Shown one piece after another: positions 34,834 through 46,113 of a stretch of 64,000 bases of DNA. The first letter of the stretch is position 1, and every line of letters starts with the position of its first letter. The notes under the pieces were generated by a model. It ran no database searches and was not told where the DNA came from. It saw only the letters and a list, made by a program, of their open reading frames with translations. The position numbers and the translations under genes were made by a program. Origin of the DNA: Beverwykella pulmonaria (Eukaryota; Ascomycota; Dothideomycetes; Pleosporales; Melanommataceae); contig BCHH01000001.1 in the NCBI GenBank assembly GCA_001599595.1, positions 3,055,561-3,119,560 on the forward strand, given 5' to 3'.

Positions 34834-35323
34834 ATGGGTAAGGGAGCGAAGGGTATGGAGTTGGAGTTGGGATGGCGTTGATGTGGATGGCTGCATTTCT
34901 GGGAGTTTGGGAGTGCGTTCAAGTACGGAATGCACAGATTGAGTGCATCTACTCTATTAGAAGAAGGCAGAAGAGAGATGATAGATCGAATATAACAACT
35001 CATCTTTCAACACCCCTAAACGACTGAGGCACATCTGCGACTCCAAGATCAAGCCCATCGTTTCCTCCTGGAACATGAACCTGACTATCGCCGAGAAGAA
35101 AGTCTGCATGCTCACATTCATATCTCCAGAGGCCGCCATGAGTTTGAAGACTAATATCACGTGTAACAAGGAATGAGTATATGTAGGTATTGGTATCTTC
35201 ATCTCGTAATCCACGCATGAGCTATGTCACATGTACAGTCCTCTCGACCATGCCTTACTTTTCCGCCATAACTACGGAACGCCATAACGCCCATGTACTC
35301 AATCGCTCACTTCAGTGCCCTCC
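34834..35323. other. Convergent intergenic region TRS31 / EBP2
   Basis: About 490 bp of 3' UTR sequence of two converging genes. The minus ORFs here (34957-35218) have no recognisable content. Confidence 0.3.
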
Positions 35324-36736
35324 TCAGTTCCTTTTCGCTCTCCTTTCCTTCCCCAACCTCTTATGCGCACCACCGGCCTTCACCTTCTTAGCACTGAACC
35401 CCCTCCCGTCCGCACTAGAAATCGCATCATTACTCTTCGCATGCCTCTTCTTTCCACCGAAGCCGTACTTTGAATCTTTCTTTTGGCGCTTGAAGTTGGG
35501 TTTACCGTCGTCGTCACCGCCGCGGTCGCCGGAGGATTTGCGCTTTCCCGCGCCCATGGATGAGCGTCGGCCTGTACCACCGGATCCGAATGCGCCGGAG
35601 GGTTTGGATTTGGGTCGCCGGTCCGTGGAGGGCGCGGCGGTGTTTTTGTCGAGTTCGACGTCGAAGAGGTCTTCTTCGTTGGTGGTTGTAACGTCGGCGC
35701 CTTGACGTTCTGTCAATGTGTCAGCATGGTTTTATACCGCCCAGCAGATATGGATTGAGAGGCTGGAGTACATACTCCTCTTCAGCAGACTGATCTTCTC
35801 GAGTGTATCCCTCTTCTCCTTCGCGCGCTCCTGCAGCTTCGCAACCTGGACCTGCTTCCCAAACTTCTTCAAGTCCCGCTGTTTCCTTGCCTCAGCCGAC
35901 GCCTTCTTGCCCGCTGCATCGTCCACCAGCTTCGCTTTTATCTTGCCCATGTGCTCGTCGCTCTTCACCATCTCGGCGAAGTAATCCGCGGGCCTTGACC
36001 ACGGTACGCCCTCTTTCTTCAGTTTCAGCCGCGCATCCTTGACCGCAGATAGAGACTGCTTGTAGAAGGCCAATTCGCGATTGAGGTCGTCTTCTACGTC
36101 TGCAATCTCGACAGGCTCGTCGGTGGTAACCGATTGGTATTCGGAGAACGCGAGTTTGGAGTAGGGGAGGGAAATGCGGTTCAGCGCTGCGGTGAGCGCG
36201 GCAGTGTTGTTAATGGTGAGGCGCTGGTGGGGGATAACATCGCCCTTGTCTTCGGAGGCGAGCGACTCGATGTCGGAAAAGGGGATATCGTCTTCGGCTT
36301 CGGGGTCTTCCTCTTCGTCGTCTTCTTCGTCGTTGTTCTCGTCTTCCGAGTCGAACATGCCCTCGCTGTCGCTGTCCTCTAGACGCGACATATCCAGTAC
36401 CGTACGGTCTGGCATATCATCGTCGTCATCGATGCTGTCTTCCTCGCTGTCGTCCGTCTCCCACTCTGGTTCCTCGACCGCGGGAGCAGGAGCAAGAGCA
36501 GGCTTGACGCCCTTCTTTTTATCCTTCTTTTTGTCCTTCTTCGCCTTCCCGTTAGCCGCAGCGCCTATATCATCAACCAATTTCACACCGCCATTGTCTT
36601 CATTTCCACTCCTGGGCTCCGCAGTGTGCTTTGCTTTGCGCTTCCGCGCCTCTTTTTCCTGTTTCCGTTGCTTCTCGAGCTTGAAATTGCGGCCCTTTTC
36701 GTTGTCCAGCGCGGACAGGAGCTTGCTTTTCGCCAT
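35324..36736 (-). CDS. EBP2: rRNA-processing protein EBP2
   Basis: Two exons (36736-35776 and 35709-35324; intron with GTATGT donor and ATGCTGAC branch), 448 residues. The N-terminal half is a Lys-rich stretch (KAKKDKKKDKKKG) followed by long acidic runs (DDSEEDSIDDDDD, EEDDEEEDPEAEDD). The EBP2 core follows: ELAFYKQSLSAVKDAR, VPWSRPADYFAEMVKSDEHM and a coiled basic stretch RKQRDLKKFGKQVQVAKLQER. The C-terminus is Gly/Lys/Arg-rich (KYGFGGKKRHAKSND). EBP2 is a nucleolar factor for 27S pre-rRNA processing and 60S assembly. It is divergent from the HSBP1-like gene across 335 bp. Confidence 0.93.
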
Positions 36737-37071
36737 ATTTGCCCGGCTTTATTGCGGTCGAAGACGAGAAAGGAATGGGAGAAAAGGTGTTGCAATTTTG
36801 GGGTCTAACGGAGCTTCGAAATCTTGGCGCAAGATTATTTTTTGGCAGGCGCTAAGCTCACCGCCCGCGTTTTGAGAAAGCGCCTCAGTACGGATGTGGT
36901 ATCACATGTCCCAGACATTCATTGGTGCCTTTGGTTGACGATCGTGTTGACGCTGGAGAAACGGCAGCGTCGAGTTCCAAATAACCACGATATCTTGAAC
37001 GCTCACATTTAAACGCTCCTCATCTTCCTCTAAAGCCAATCTACATTGAACTTACAAGAACAACCCTCACA
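36737..37071. promoter_or_regulatory. Bidirectional promoter EBP2 / HSBP1-like
   Basis: 335 bp between two divergent start codons. Contains CTCATC (37017-37022), the reverse complement of the PAC core GATGAG found at ribosome-biogenesis genes in yeast; a single copy is weak evidence. Confidence 0.35.
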
Positions 37072-37471
37072 ATGGCGAACCGTGCTCCGCCTAATGATAC
37101 CGGCGTGCGTCTCTGCCACCTACTCTTCTCGTCCACTTCCCACTGACTAAGATCGCGAAGTTGTCAATCAACTCCGCAAACGACAATGCAACTTCCGAGC
37201 TCACTGCAGTGGTGGACGAGCTGCTGAACCAGTTGAACACAAAGTTCAGCTCCATAAGTAGCGAACTGCTTTCCAAGAGTAAGACCACAATGATATACAC
37301 TTCCCCTGAACTTTGGCTTCCCAAGATACGATTAGTTGAAGAGCTTAAGGGGGGGAGATCAATTATGGGCTGGGCTAATTTGACGATGTAGTGGATGACA
37401 TGTCACGGCGGCTCGATAACCTCGAGGCTACGATTCAGACCGACGGGAAGGCATCTGGGCCGGGGAAGTGA
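37072..37471 (+). CDS. Heat shock factor-binding protein 1-like (HSBP1 family)
   Basis: Three exons (37072-37104, 37152-37278, 37392-37471) give 79 residues, the usual tiny size of the family. The core, ELTAVVDELLNQLNTKF…ISSELLSK followed by MDDMSRRLDNLEATI, matches the HSBP1 heptad-repeat coiled coil, which trimerises. In animals it binds trimeric HSF1 and, separately, WASH components; the fungal role is not settled. The first intron is only 47 nt and its acceptor could be the AAG before ATC (37151) or the one before TTG, six residue-neutral bases later. Confidence 0.85.
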
Positions 37472-37872
37472 GATATCTTATGCTCAACCACTTCGTTCTG
37501 CACAGAATGGGTACGCCGTGCCAGGTGTCGTATGCAAAAGATAGTGTAGGATTTCGACCTGAGGCCCTTTCCTGAGGGAACGTGTTTAACTCGAGGTTAT
37601 TTATGTCTTGATGGGGGCACTGGAGTATGAAACGTTCTTCGCATAGATAGATTTTCGTTCTACATATGGTAACTCTGCTGAATCCACAAGCAGCTAACGC
37701 TATATCATTGTCATTGTCATTCTCATATCGATACATTCGCTACAGGCGCCATCCGTGATGCACACGCCCTCATTCCTTCCTCTGGTCATTCGGCTCAAGA
37801 TCCAAGGTACCTTCAGTGATGTATCCAAGCATAATCATAAATCCGGTAATACTAGTAGACGTTGTCATCGCT
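37472..37872. other. Convergent intergenic region HSBP1-like / PDI
   Basis: 400 bp of facing 3' UTRs; nothing else seen. Confidence 0.3.
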
Positions 37873-39033
37873 CTACAACTCGCTCTTCTCCTGCTCTTGG
37901 GGCAAAAACTTCTTCAGAATGTTGCTCCGGCTAGCCAGATCATCCAACTTCTCCGGCGCAAGATTTCCCTTGCTGATCAGACCCTGCAGGCGCTTGTACT
38001 CCTTCTCGGCGTACTCCTTGTTGGCGCTGATCTTGGTGAAGGCCTTGACGTAGTACTGCGCGTACTTGTCCTTGAGCCCAGCAGCCGCCTTGGTAGCCTC
38101 CTCAACACCATCAGCATAAGCGGTGGAGAACTTGGACACAATGGCGTCCAGGACTTCGATGGTGCCACCGGTAGCATCGAGACCGCCACCAACCGCGCGG
38201 TGCGTGCCCGAGTTTGTGTTGAGGAATTCGACGAAATCCTTTTCGGAACGACCGCCCTCGTAGGGAAGCGGCTCGGTGGATCCCTTCTTGAAGAATTTGA
38301 TGGTGGGGTAGGACGAGACGCCTTGCTCTTGGGCGAGGGCCTTGGAGTTCTCGGCTTCGGCGTCGACTTTGGCGATCAGGACGTTAGGCTCGTTGACGAA
38401 GTCGTTGGCGAGGGTTTCCCAGATGGGGGCAAGGCTCTTGCAGTCTGAAAATGTCAGTTAGCATTGTGTCCTTGGTATTCCACGTCGTTACCTCCGAGGG
38501 AATCATTTCAGCGGTTTCTCAAGAATCAACTTACGTCCACACCAGGGTGCGGTAAACGCAACCAGCACGTCCTGCTCCTTCCCAACCTTCTCCTTGAAGC
38601 TCTTGTCATCCAAAAACACAACCTGACTCGGCAACTTTGCCTTCGTCTTTGGCTTCACCCCCGTCTTATCCGTGATCCACTTCTGCAGGCTCTCCAAATC
38701 CCGCCCTCCATCGTACTCCTCTGGCTTATCGCTCTTTCCATCGAACCACTTCAACGTAGGGAATCCCTGCACACCGAACTTCCGGCCCAAATCCTTCTCA
38801 GCGTCTGCGTCAACCTTCGCGATTGTGACTTTATCTGTGGCGTGCTGGAAGGTGGTGGCTAGCTCTTCGTACACGGGAGCGAGGTTCTTGCAGTGGCCGC
38901 ACCAGGGCGCGAAGAATTCTACGAGCGCGGGCTTGCCGGACTTGAGAACGACGTTGTCGAAGTTTGAGGGGATAAGGTCAATGACGGAGGAGGCTGCTGC
39001 GAGCGCAGGGAGGAGGGCGAGCTTGAACAGCAT
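37873..39033 (-). CDS. Protein disulfide isomerase with two thioredoxin domains and ERp29-like C-terminus
   Basis: Two exons (39033-38535 and 38444-37873) give 356 residues; the 90-nt intron (GCTAAC branch) interrupts the second active site. Signal peptide about 1-17. Thioredoxin domain 1 has FFAPWCGHCKNLAPVYEEL, domain 2 has TAPWCGHCKSLAPIWETL, both with CGHC. The C-terminal about 95 residues are helical (VEEATKAAAGLKDKYAQYYVKAF…YAEKEYKRLQGLI…), as in the ERp29/P5-like D-domain of PDI-D proteins. The protein ends KSEL, a plausible HDEL/KDEL-type retention signal, so ER lumen location is likely. It catalyses disulfide formation and rearrangement in secretory proteins. Confidence 0.94.
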
Positions 39034-39808
39034 TGTGGGGGTGGGTCTGCGGCTTCAAATTGAAATTGAGCCTCAGGTGTTGTGTGGGATATTTTTGTGA
39101 ATGGGACGAGCTCAATGGAGCTTCTTGAACGATGGGGGTTCGGTGGCGGTTGGGCTTGGCAACTTGTGAACGTGTCCTCTTTACTGTTTCAGATGAGCTT
39201 GATAATCCACCATGATGACGGGCAAGTGCCGAAGCTCGAGCTTCTTATTGATCAATCAATGTCTAGCAGGAGGGCAATCACATTCATTGCTCTTCATAAG
39301 GTCCCGTCGAACATGCTACATGGTAGCTGCGCTTTGGAATCTTGTCTTTCCGTTTGGGTGGCGACTTGGTGCACGAGCATTTCCAGCATGCGCCTTTTGA
39401 GTATATGCAAATTCAAAGGGTATCACCAAGCAACCTGCCATGGGCCCGCTACTCAAATGCTTCCATATCATATTTCTGTTTGCGGTGTTCACGAGATGAC
39501 AAATTCCACAGGCGAGACCATTTGAAATAATCACCGAAACTTCCCCGCAAGACACGACAAACACTCAGCTCAGCCGCCGTAGAAGATTCCACAATATCGC
39601 GCCATCATTCGACTACTATTTAAGGGCGCGAGGCTCGCCTTCGTCAAGATCTTGCTACTCACAAAGAAAATACTCATCTGCAGCACAGCAACACCCGAGA
39701 TCCATAAACGTCACATCAACCCCGCTCCTCGGCGAAGAAACCTACCACCACCGCCTCCAAATCAGTAACCAACACTCCATACCCACATCTCTCTCTCAGA
39801 CCACAAAA
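39034..39808. promoter_or_regulatory. Divergent promoter PDI / thioredoxin-like gene
   Basis: 775 bp shared by two divergent thioredoxin-fold genes. The last 200 bp before 39809 are CA/CT-rich leader. No stress element could be named with confidence. Confidence 0.35.
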
Positions 39809-40324
39809 ATGCCCGCTCCCACAGAAATAACCGCCCCCCTCCACTTCCGCACGCTCCTCACTTCGCACACCTACTTAATCGCTGACTTCTATGCGACCTG
39901 GTGTCCGCCCTGCAAGACCATCGCCCCCATCTACACCACGCTCTCCAACGCCCATGCCACCCCGGGCGCCTTCGCCTTCGTAAAAGTAAATGTCGACGAA
40001 CAACCCGAAATCGCGCAGCAGTACGAGATTCAGGCGATGCCCACTTTCTTGCTATTCAAGGACGGGAAGGTCGTGCAGGAAATCAAGGGCGCAAATCCGC
40101 CAGCGTTGAAGAAGGCGGTTGAGAGTGCGAGTGTGGAGGCGAAGAATGTGCAGGAACAGAAAAGTAAGACGGAGGTGAAGAAGGAGGAGAAAATCGAGCC
40201 GGAAGGGAGGAAGGAGGAGGAAAAGACCGAGCCGGAAGGGGAGAAGGGCGAAGTCGAGGAGAAGACGGTTAGTGGGAGTTATGGGATGACTGGGGGAAAT
40301 AATTGGAAGATGTCGTTGCATTAG
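39809..40324 (+). CDS. Thioredoxin-like protein with WCPPC active site and charged tail
   Basis: Intronless, 171 residues. A thioredoxin domain spans about 1-105 with DFYATWCPPCKTIAPIY in place of the usual WCGPC, the cis-Pro loop (IQAMPTFLLFKDG) and no signal peptide, so cytosolic or nuclear. Residues 112-150 are an imperfect acidic/basic repeat (KIEPEGRKEEE, KTEPEGEKGEVEE), probably a helical or disordered spacer. The C-terminus is GGNNWKMSLH. WCPPC is found in some thioredoxin-like and TlpA-type proteins and should shift the redox potential compared with WCGPC. Divergent from the PDI gene. Confidence 0.85.
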   Translation: MPAPTEITAPLHFRTLLTSHTYLIADFYATWCPPCKTIAPIYTTLSNAHATPGAFAFVKVNVDEQPEIAQQYEIQAMPTFLLFKDGKVVQEIKGANPPALKKAVESASVEAKNVQEQKSKTEVKKEEKIEPEGRKEEEKTEPEGEKGEVEEKTVSGSYGMTGGNNWKMSLH

Positions 40325-41565
40325 GAACTAGGGAATAGGGATTGTCCGTCTAAGAGGTTGGGGAGGTTCCAAGCAGTTTGGGTTTTCTGTGCTGCAAATG
40401 ATGAATATGGTCTTGGGAACGGTTTGAAATAGGATTGGATGGATGAAAGGAGTTGTTATACCCTGTGTTATCAATTTTCATTGAATTTCAAATAGCAGGG
40501 TTTTGTGGGTAGTTTGCAAGCGCACCAAATTGTCCTGTTTATCCTATCTTTTGATGTCTTAGTAGCTGTCCCTGTTTCAATTGCAGTGCTGAATATCTTA
40601 TGAACGAGGTGGCCGCAGCTACGCCAGCGCTACGTTTCCCCGAATCTTTCCATCACGGGTGCTCCCATACATGACTGTCCTTAAAAGGTCTATCCACTCC
40701 TGCCCATAACTTATCTACTGCACCACGCCTATCGTCTTCTATTGTATTATCTCTTCGCACAGGCGGCGGAGCTGTCTCCATTACTGTGATGTTATTTCTG
40801 CCGTCAATTCAATTTTAGATTGTATTGTGGATGGTGGTACATGTCATGCGTATATATGCTATTCTATGCACAGTTCATCTATCTGGTTCACTGCACCTTT
40901 TTGGTAGTTCATGGCCGAGTGGTATAGAGCTTTGTTCGTGACAGTACACCCGTAGTTCCCCATACTCTGACCAGCTCTCCCATGACATAACTATGTCTTC
41001 AAGAAGCGATAGCGCTCAGATAGACGTTGCAAGATTTTAGTACGCAATGTCATAAAGCCATAGCATCAACCTATCCCAAGGAAACAATAGTGCTGATATT
41101 TAATACCAGGCTACAAAAAGCCAACGCTCAATCTCATCCTTAGCGAGCCGCGTAGCCTCTGAATTTAATGCTATCGGGCCCTGCAAGTGTAGTTTTCCCA
41201 CTGCTATGCTAGAATTACATAGGCTTGATACCATGTAGAAAGGTTGCCACTTCATTTTCATCCGAATGGTGTCTCAGTCCGTGCTTCTTTTATCTTTCCC
41301 GAGGCTAGCGTAGTGAGTAGTCTGGTCTATCTTCCGATTTCCTCTCGCTCCCCACCTTATGTGTCTAACATTGCTGCCATTGAGTGCATCACGCTCCAGC
41401 GCGCTCCCCACTGCTGAAGCGCTCGGGCAGTCTGATAGTCACGTTTTCGCCACCCACCTAGTTCTCTGCAGCCGACGCTGCTAATTGGTCAATTTCGCAT
41501 GTGATACTCAGACCGTCCGACCTTACCGAGTACACCTCCCTATTATGACTTGACCTCCAAAAAAT
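40325..41565. other. 1.2 kb intergenic, no gene supported
   Basis: AT-moderate sequence without ORFs worth calling. A lone tRNA A-box-like match (GGCCGAGTGGTATAGAGC near 40915, plus) has no B box. The 3' half is probably promoter of the Zn2Cys6 gene. Confidence 0.3.
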
Positions 41566-43190
41566 ATGAGCAGTGGCACACGCCGTCGAGGCCTGCGGAC
41601 GAAGTCCGGATGCCTCACATGTAAGGCACTTGTGACTGGACGCTTTGTGAGCTTTGCTTAATAAACTTCCCACAGGCAGGACTCGGAAGAAGAAGTGCGA
41701 TGAGAAGTTTCCAATATGCACCCTATGCTGCCAGTCCGAGCGGCAATGTCAATGGCCGACAACTGGTGACTTAGTTGATCGCCGCTACGCTTCCCATCAT
41801 CGCTCACGACATGCGACTTCTCCCACGCTATCCAAACCCCAGCCACGAAGTACAGGTCATGATGACGCCCAAGTGCAAACATTATGCCTTCGATCGGAAT
41901 CAGCTGCCCACCGAGAAGTGACTTACAATCTAGAGCTAGCCATTTCTCGCCACTTTATCGAGAAATACTACACTCTTCTTCTATTGCCGAATTGCCATCC
42001 TGATTTCCACGACGGGTGGATCACAGAAATTCAACACCTCATGGTGAAGCACAAGAGCCTGCATTACTCCGTGCTTGCCAATGGTGCTTCACATCTCCAC
42101 TTCATCAATGCCTCCTCGCAGATGCAAGAGCTCGCCCTTACCTACTATTCAAATGCTCTAAGGGAGCTCTCGGATCTCCTTGCGAAGACATTGCAGTTCG
42201 AAAGCCATAATGGCTTGTTGATGTCTGTAATGCTATTGTACCTTCATGGGGTAAGTTCTTCCGCCTCCTCTGCCGTGCGATGCGCCATTCCTAATGCGGC
42301 ATTTCCATGGACAGTGTATGGGCAGGGGTACTTACATTGATATACCACGACACGTCGATGCCGCCACGCGTATACTCACAATGCGACTCTTCAATCGTCC
42401 ACTGAGTATTAGCCGACCGTTTGACAGGCTCGCTGTCGAAAGTGTCCTCTATCAGATTTTCCTCGTCACCACAGGGTTATGGTCCGACCAGATACCACTT
42501 GACTACGACTTCGACGCCCGATTTTGGTTGCAGGCGGAGAAATTGCTGGACCGATCCAAACTATTTCCCAGAAGCTCCAATAGTTTAAACAGCCCTGTTC
42601 TCGGCGTTCCGGTAACTTTGTTCAGGCTTGCATTATCACTTAAACAGCATTACCAATGCCCACTTCGACAGAATCAAACGACTCTGGACCAACTGAGGAG
42701 CGAATTGGAAGAATGGGAGACATTGGTCTTGTGTAACCATGAGCTAGACTGCTTTTCTGAGTACGAGCGGCCAAATCACCGACACCGGTTCTACCAAGAT
42801 GCAGGATACTTATATATCCTCATTGCTTCGCTATTGTTGGAAAGAGTGTCAGAGAGCGAGAATGACAACCAGGAGAACGGCCAATCGAAAGTGGGCCCTC
42901 CTAGACCAGTTTCATCTGACTGCTGGCAGATTAGGAAAGCGACTCAGATTCTCCGACGGTATCAGCACAACGACGGGTGGAAAATTTGCTTCATCGGGAA
43001 CTGGCCTGTATACACCCTAGGATTCTTCATGAGCACGTCTGAGGGTGTCGAGCTTGTCCGGGCTGACATACATAGAAGATGGAGTCTAACGAAATTTGCG
43101 CAGCTTGCTCGGTTTATCAATGATTTAGAAACGTCTTTCACTGAGCGAGGATTTGGCGTCAGCGTTCTAGAACCCGTTGGGACCTTTTAG
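41566..43190 (+). CDS. Zn2Cys6 fungal transcription factor
   Basis: Three exons (41566-41620, 41676-42250, 42315-43190) give 501 residues. The DNA-binding cluster is split by intron 1: SGCLTC then RTRKKKCDEKFPICTLCCQSERQCQW, a perfect C-x2-C-x6-C-x5-C-x2-C-x6-C pattern near residues 16-43. The rest is the helical regulatory region of fungal-specific regulators (LELAISRHFIEKYYTLLLL, LANGASHLHFINASSQMQELALTYYSNAL, ILTMRLFNRPLSI). It ends 174 bp from the converging MFS gene and is the natural candidate regulator of the MFS-amidase pair. Confidence 0.92.
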
Positions 43191-43364
43191 TTTGCAATAT
43201 TTTGGATAATCGAATAATGCTTAGAACAGGTTAAAATCTTTTATCATTCCTGACAATACAATCACGTCTGCTGGTAAGGCTGAATTGCTAACGCTAATGG
43301 AGATTGCAAGAGTTACAGTCAAGGCCAATTATCAGTCCATCCAATTAAATATCCGCCATCGCAT

Positions 43365-45385
43365 TTACTTCTCTTCAAATTTCAATTTATTGGCACTGAC
43401 TTCGGTCCAATACTTGCTCGCGCTCCGCTCTCTTAGTCCTTTCCCATATTTGATCATGATGAAGAACACGGACGAGGCGGCCATTCCGACAAATGCAGCA
43501 GAGATGAAACAGTTCTGAACATTTGGAGGGACAAAGTCAGTGTGGTTCTTCAATGTGAAGGGAGGGTTCTTAAGCCATGTCTTGTTTAGGCGTCTAAGAT
43601 GGCCGAGGTTGTCTGAAACGCCTACGAAGGCACTTTATGTTGACTCGTTCATCCCATTGACATTGACACAAGACATGCACTTCGGCTCCCCGAGACGTAC
43701 CTGGTATCCTAGGTTGGTCAGCCACGGAGTAATCCTATCAACTTGTAAGTTCACTGTCCAAGGCATCACAACGCAAACCAGACTTACCCGTAGCTTACGG
43801 CAAATGACATGGTGTTCCTCACAATGATGACAGTCACAATCGCATCGCCACTAATGTCATGATATGAATCAATGAGGTAATTCACACTGAGAGTAACACC
43901 CATCGTCGTGGTCAAAGCGAGGCTGCCCATGGCAAAAATGAGCCCGAACCAATGGACGCCATGCTGCGCGCCCACACCCCAGAAAATAAGAAAGGCGGGC
44001 ACTGTAACAACACAAAAAGCGAACGGCCAGAGGCGATGTTCCGCCTCCATGATGCCGTTATTGTGACGCGCGAGTTTGATGGTCAGCCAGTCGCTCAGTC
44101 GACCGGAGATGAAGGATCCGATAATTACGCCGATGAAGCAAGATACGTAGCTGAGGCCAACCATGGAGGCGCTGAAATGGTAAGGTGCGCCGCCTAGGAT
44201 GATCGAGGCTGTGGCGTTGAGAACGTTGAACCAGATGAGGTAACTGCCGTATGAAAATCCGGCGTAGAAGATGACGGGCCAACTGAGATACTTTAGACTC
44301 TTCATGGCACGCTGAGGCATATTCTGGCCTGGATTTGGCGACCATATCGAGAGTTTCTGAGTGAAGGTCTTTGGCACTGTGGTAAGTTCACCGTTGCCCC
44401 TCGATTCTTGGCTGGCGGGACGGCTCCCGGCTTTTTCTGGGTCGACAATGGCCGCTGGTTCTGGCGTTGGAGAGTCCATCTCGATGATTTGTACTCCGGT
44501 TGTTTTCCGGTTGTAGTTCGTTTCTTCCATGAAGATAAATAGGAACACAAAGACGACGGCGAGGAAGATCGCTGGGTAGTAAAAGACCCATTCCCATCCC
44601 TGGTACTCAGCGATGAAGCCGCATATGATGGGCGTGAAGTAGTTGCTGCCTGCGAGTGTAAAGGCGTAAATTCCCATATACGTACCTCTTTCATGGGTAA
44701 AATACTGTAGACGTATCAGCTCTTCTTTCCCGTCGGTCAGGTCGTTGGCGAACACTTACAACATCGGTAACGGTAATTTCAGGAAGCGCTTCAATGGGAG
44801 CGATGAAAAAACCCATGAGTATGCATCTAGCGATCCATTCACCGTTGCTCGTTACATATGCACTATAAACGGTAAGTGCCTTTTATAGGCATGACAGATG
44901 TTGCATTGCTCACCTCCAGATACTTGTACCTATAGCGCCAAGAACAGAAATCAGATACGCCAGACGCTTTCCATATCTCAACGCAAAAGGCTGCCAGAAG
45001 AGCAGTCCCCACCCAAGGAACAGGAACATGTACCCCGTTCCTTCATTCAGGGTCGAAACGGAGACCCCCGTATTTGTGGACAGAGGAACGAGAACGGAGT
45101 ATACGGTAGATACCGCTACGCCTGTGAACCAGGTATATCTGCGGCTACCGTCAACTTTGTTATTTGGTATATAGGGAATGTGGGGGCTTGCAGGTTTGAA
45201 CAGATCATTGACATTAGTTTTCGGCGAGGAGTCCAGTTCAATGGATCGTTGGCGTCGTGGGAAGGTGTAGGATCGAGCACGATATCGCCGCCACCAGCGT
45301 GACGGGTGTGCATGGTGTGGTCTAGGTCAACGAGGTGGACGGTACCGGGGATGGCGTTCGCCGTCGGCTCTGGGGTGATTGCCAT
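43365..45385 (-). CDS. MFS multidrug/metabolite transporter (DHA1 type)
   Basis: Six exons (45385-45192, 45138-44914, 44862-44760, 44704-43788, 43734-43701, 43514-43365) give 540 residues with 12 likely membrane helices. Landmarks: [83 protein letters not shown], a 90-residue central cytosolic loop and [14 protein letters not shown] near the end. Intron 1 needs a GC donor (GCAAGC, 45191-45190); a GT alternative seven codons earlier loses conserved residues. Intron 5 is 186 nt. It is divergent from the amidase and convergent with the Zn2Cys6 gene. Confidence 0.9.
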
Positions 45386-46113
45386 GATTCTATTGGCACT
45401 AACAAAACGTATAAGCCTAGGAGAGGAGCTGGAAAGGACTTTGTGTGATGAGTGGGAGTCGTAGTAGAATGGTGGGGGTTGCAGGAGATGCTTTATACAT
45501 TCATGTTCCGCGATTCTACTGAAAGTTTCGGCTCCGCTCGTCTAAGCAGCCGTTATCGGTGCATCCTTTCTCCAAAGCCAAGGGCAAGAGGAATTTTGGA
45601 CAAAATGAGAATGCATATCCGATATCTCTGGGGAAAGACTGATCATGGTGTTGCAACATAGCCAAGCAAACCGTTATCAAGCTGGGGAAGGGAGCTAAGA
45701 CAGCGCAATTACCTGTGATTGGTCTTCAACTAAGTCGCCTTCAGATGCGCAAATATGTATGATTGGCTGAGCTATATCGTGATCTATCTTTTAGGCGTTG
45801 TTGGAGCTGACTCAAGCAGATAAAAGAAGAATCCAACCAGTAAAGAACACTTGCGCACCATAATCTTTACAAAACACCTATATCCATTATCGCGGCCACT
45901 CAGAGGTGTTTGCGCTCCTGGATCCTTCGCATATCGCTTCCGAATATGCTAACAATATGGTTGGGCGCTAGTATTAGTGCCTTACATTGCTATTAGGGCG
46001 GGTGGGCTTTGTCTGCCTCAGTGCTTAAAGCATTCAAGTCCTGAATCTTCGAGTGAGAGATATTCCAATTTTTCGAATCTTTCGAACAAGTCCATTGGGT
46101 TTGGATCGATAAC
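45386..46113. promoter_or_regulatory. Shared divergent promoter of the MFS and amidase genes
   Basis: 728 bp between two divergent starts, which could give joint control. One CGG-N2-CCG inverted triplet (45529-45536) is a weak candidate for Zn2Cys6 binding. Confidence 0.45.

Noticed and set aside
40913..40975. tRNA-Ser/Leu-like start GGCCGAGTGGTATAG
   Set aside because: No B box within range and no closing acceptor stem.
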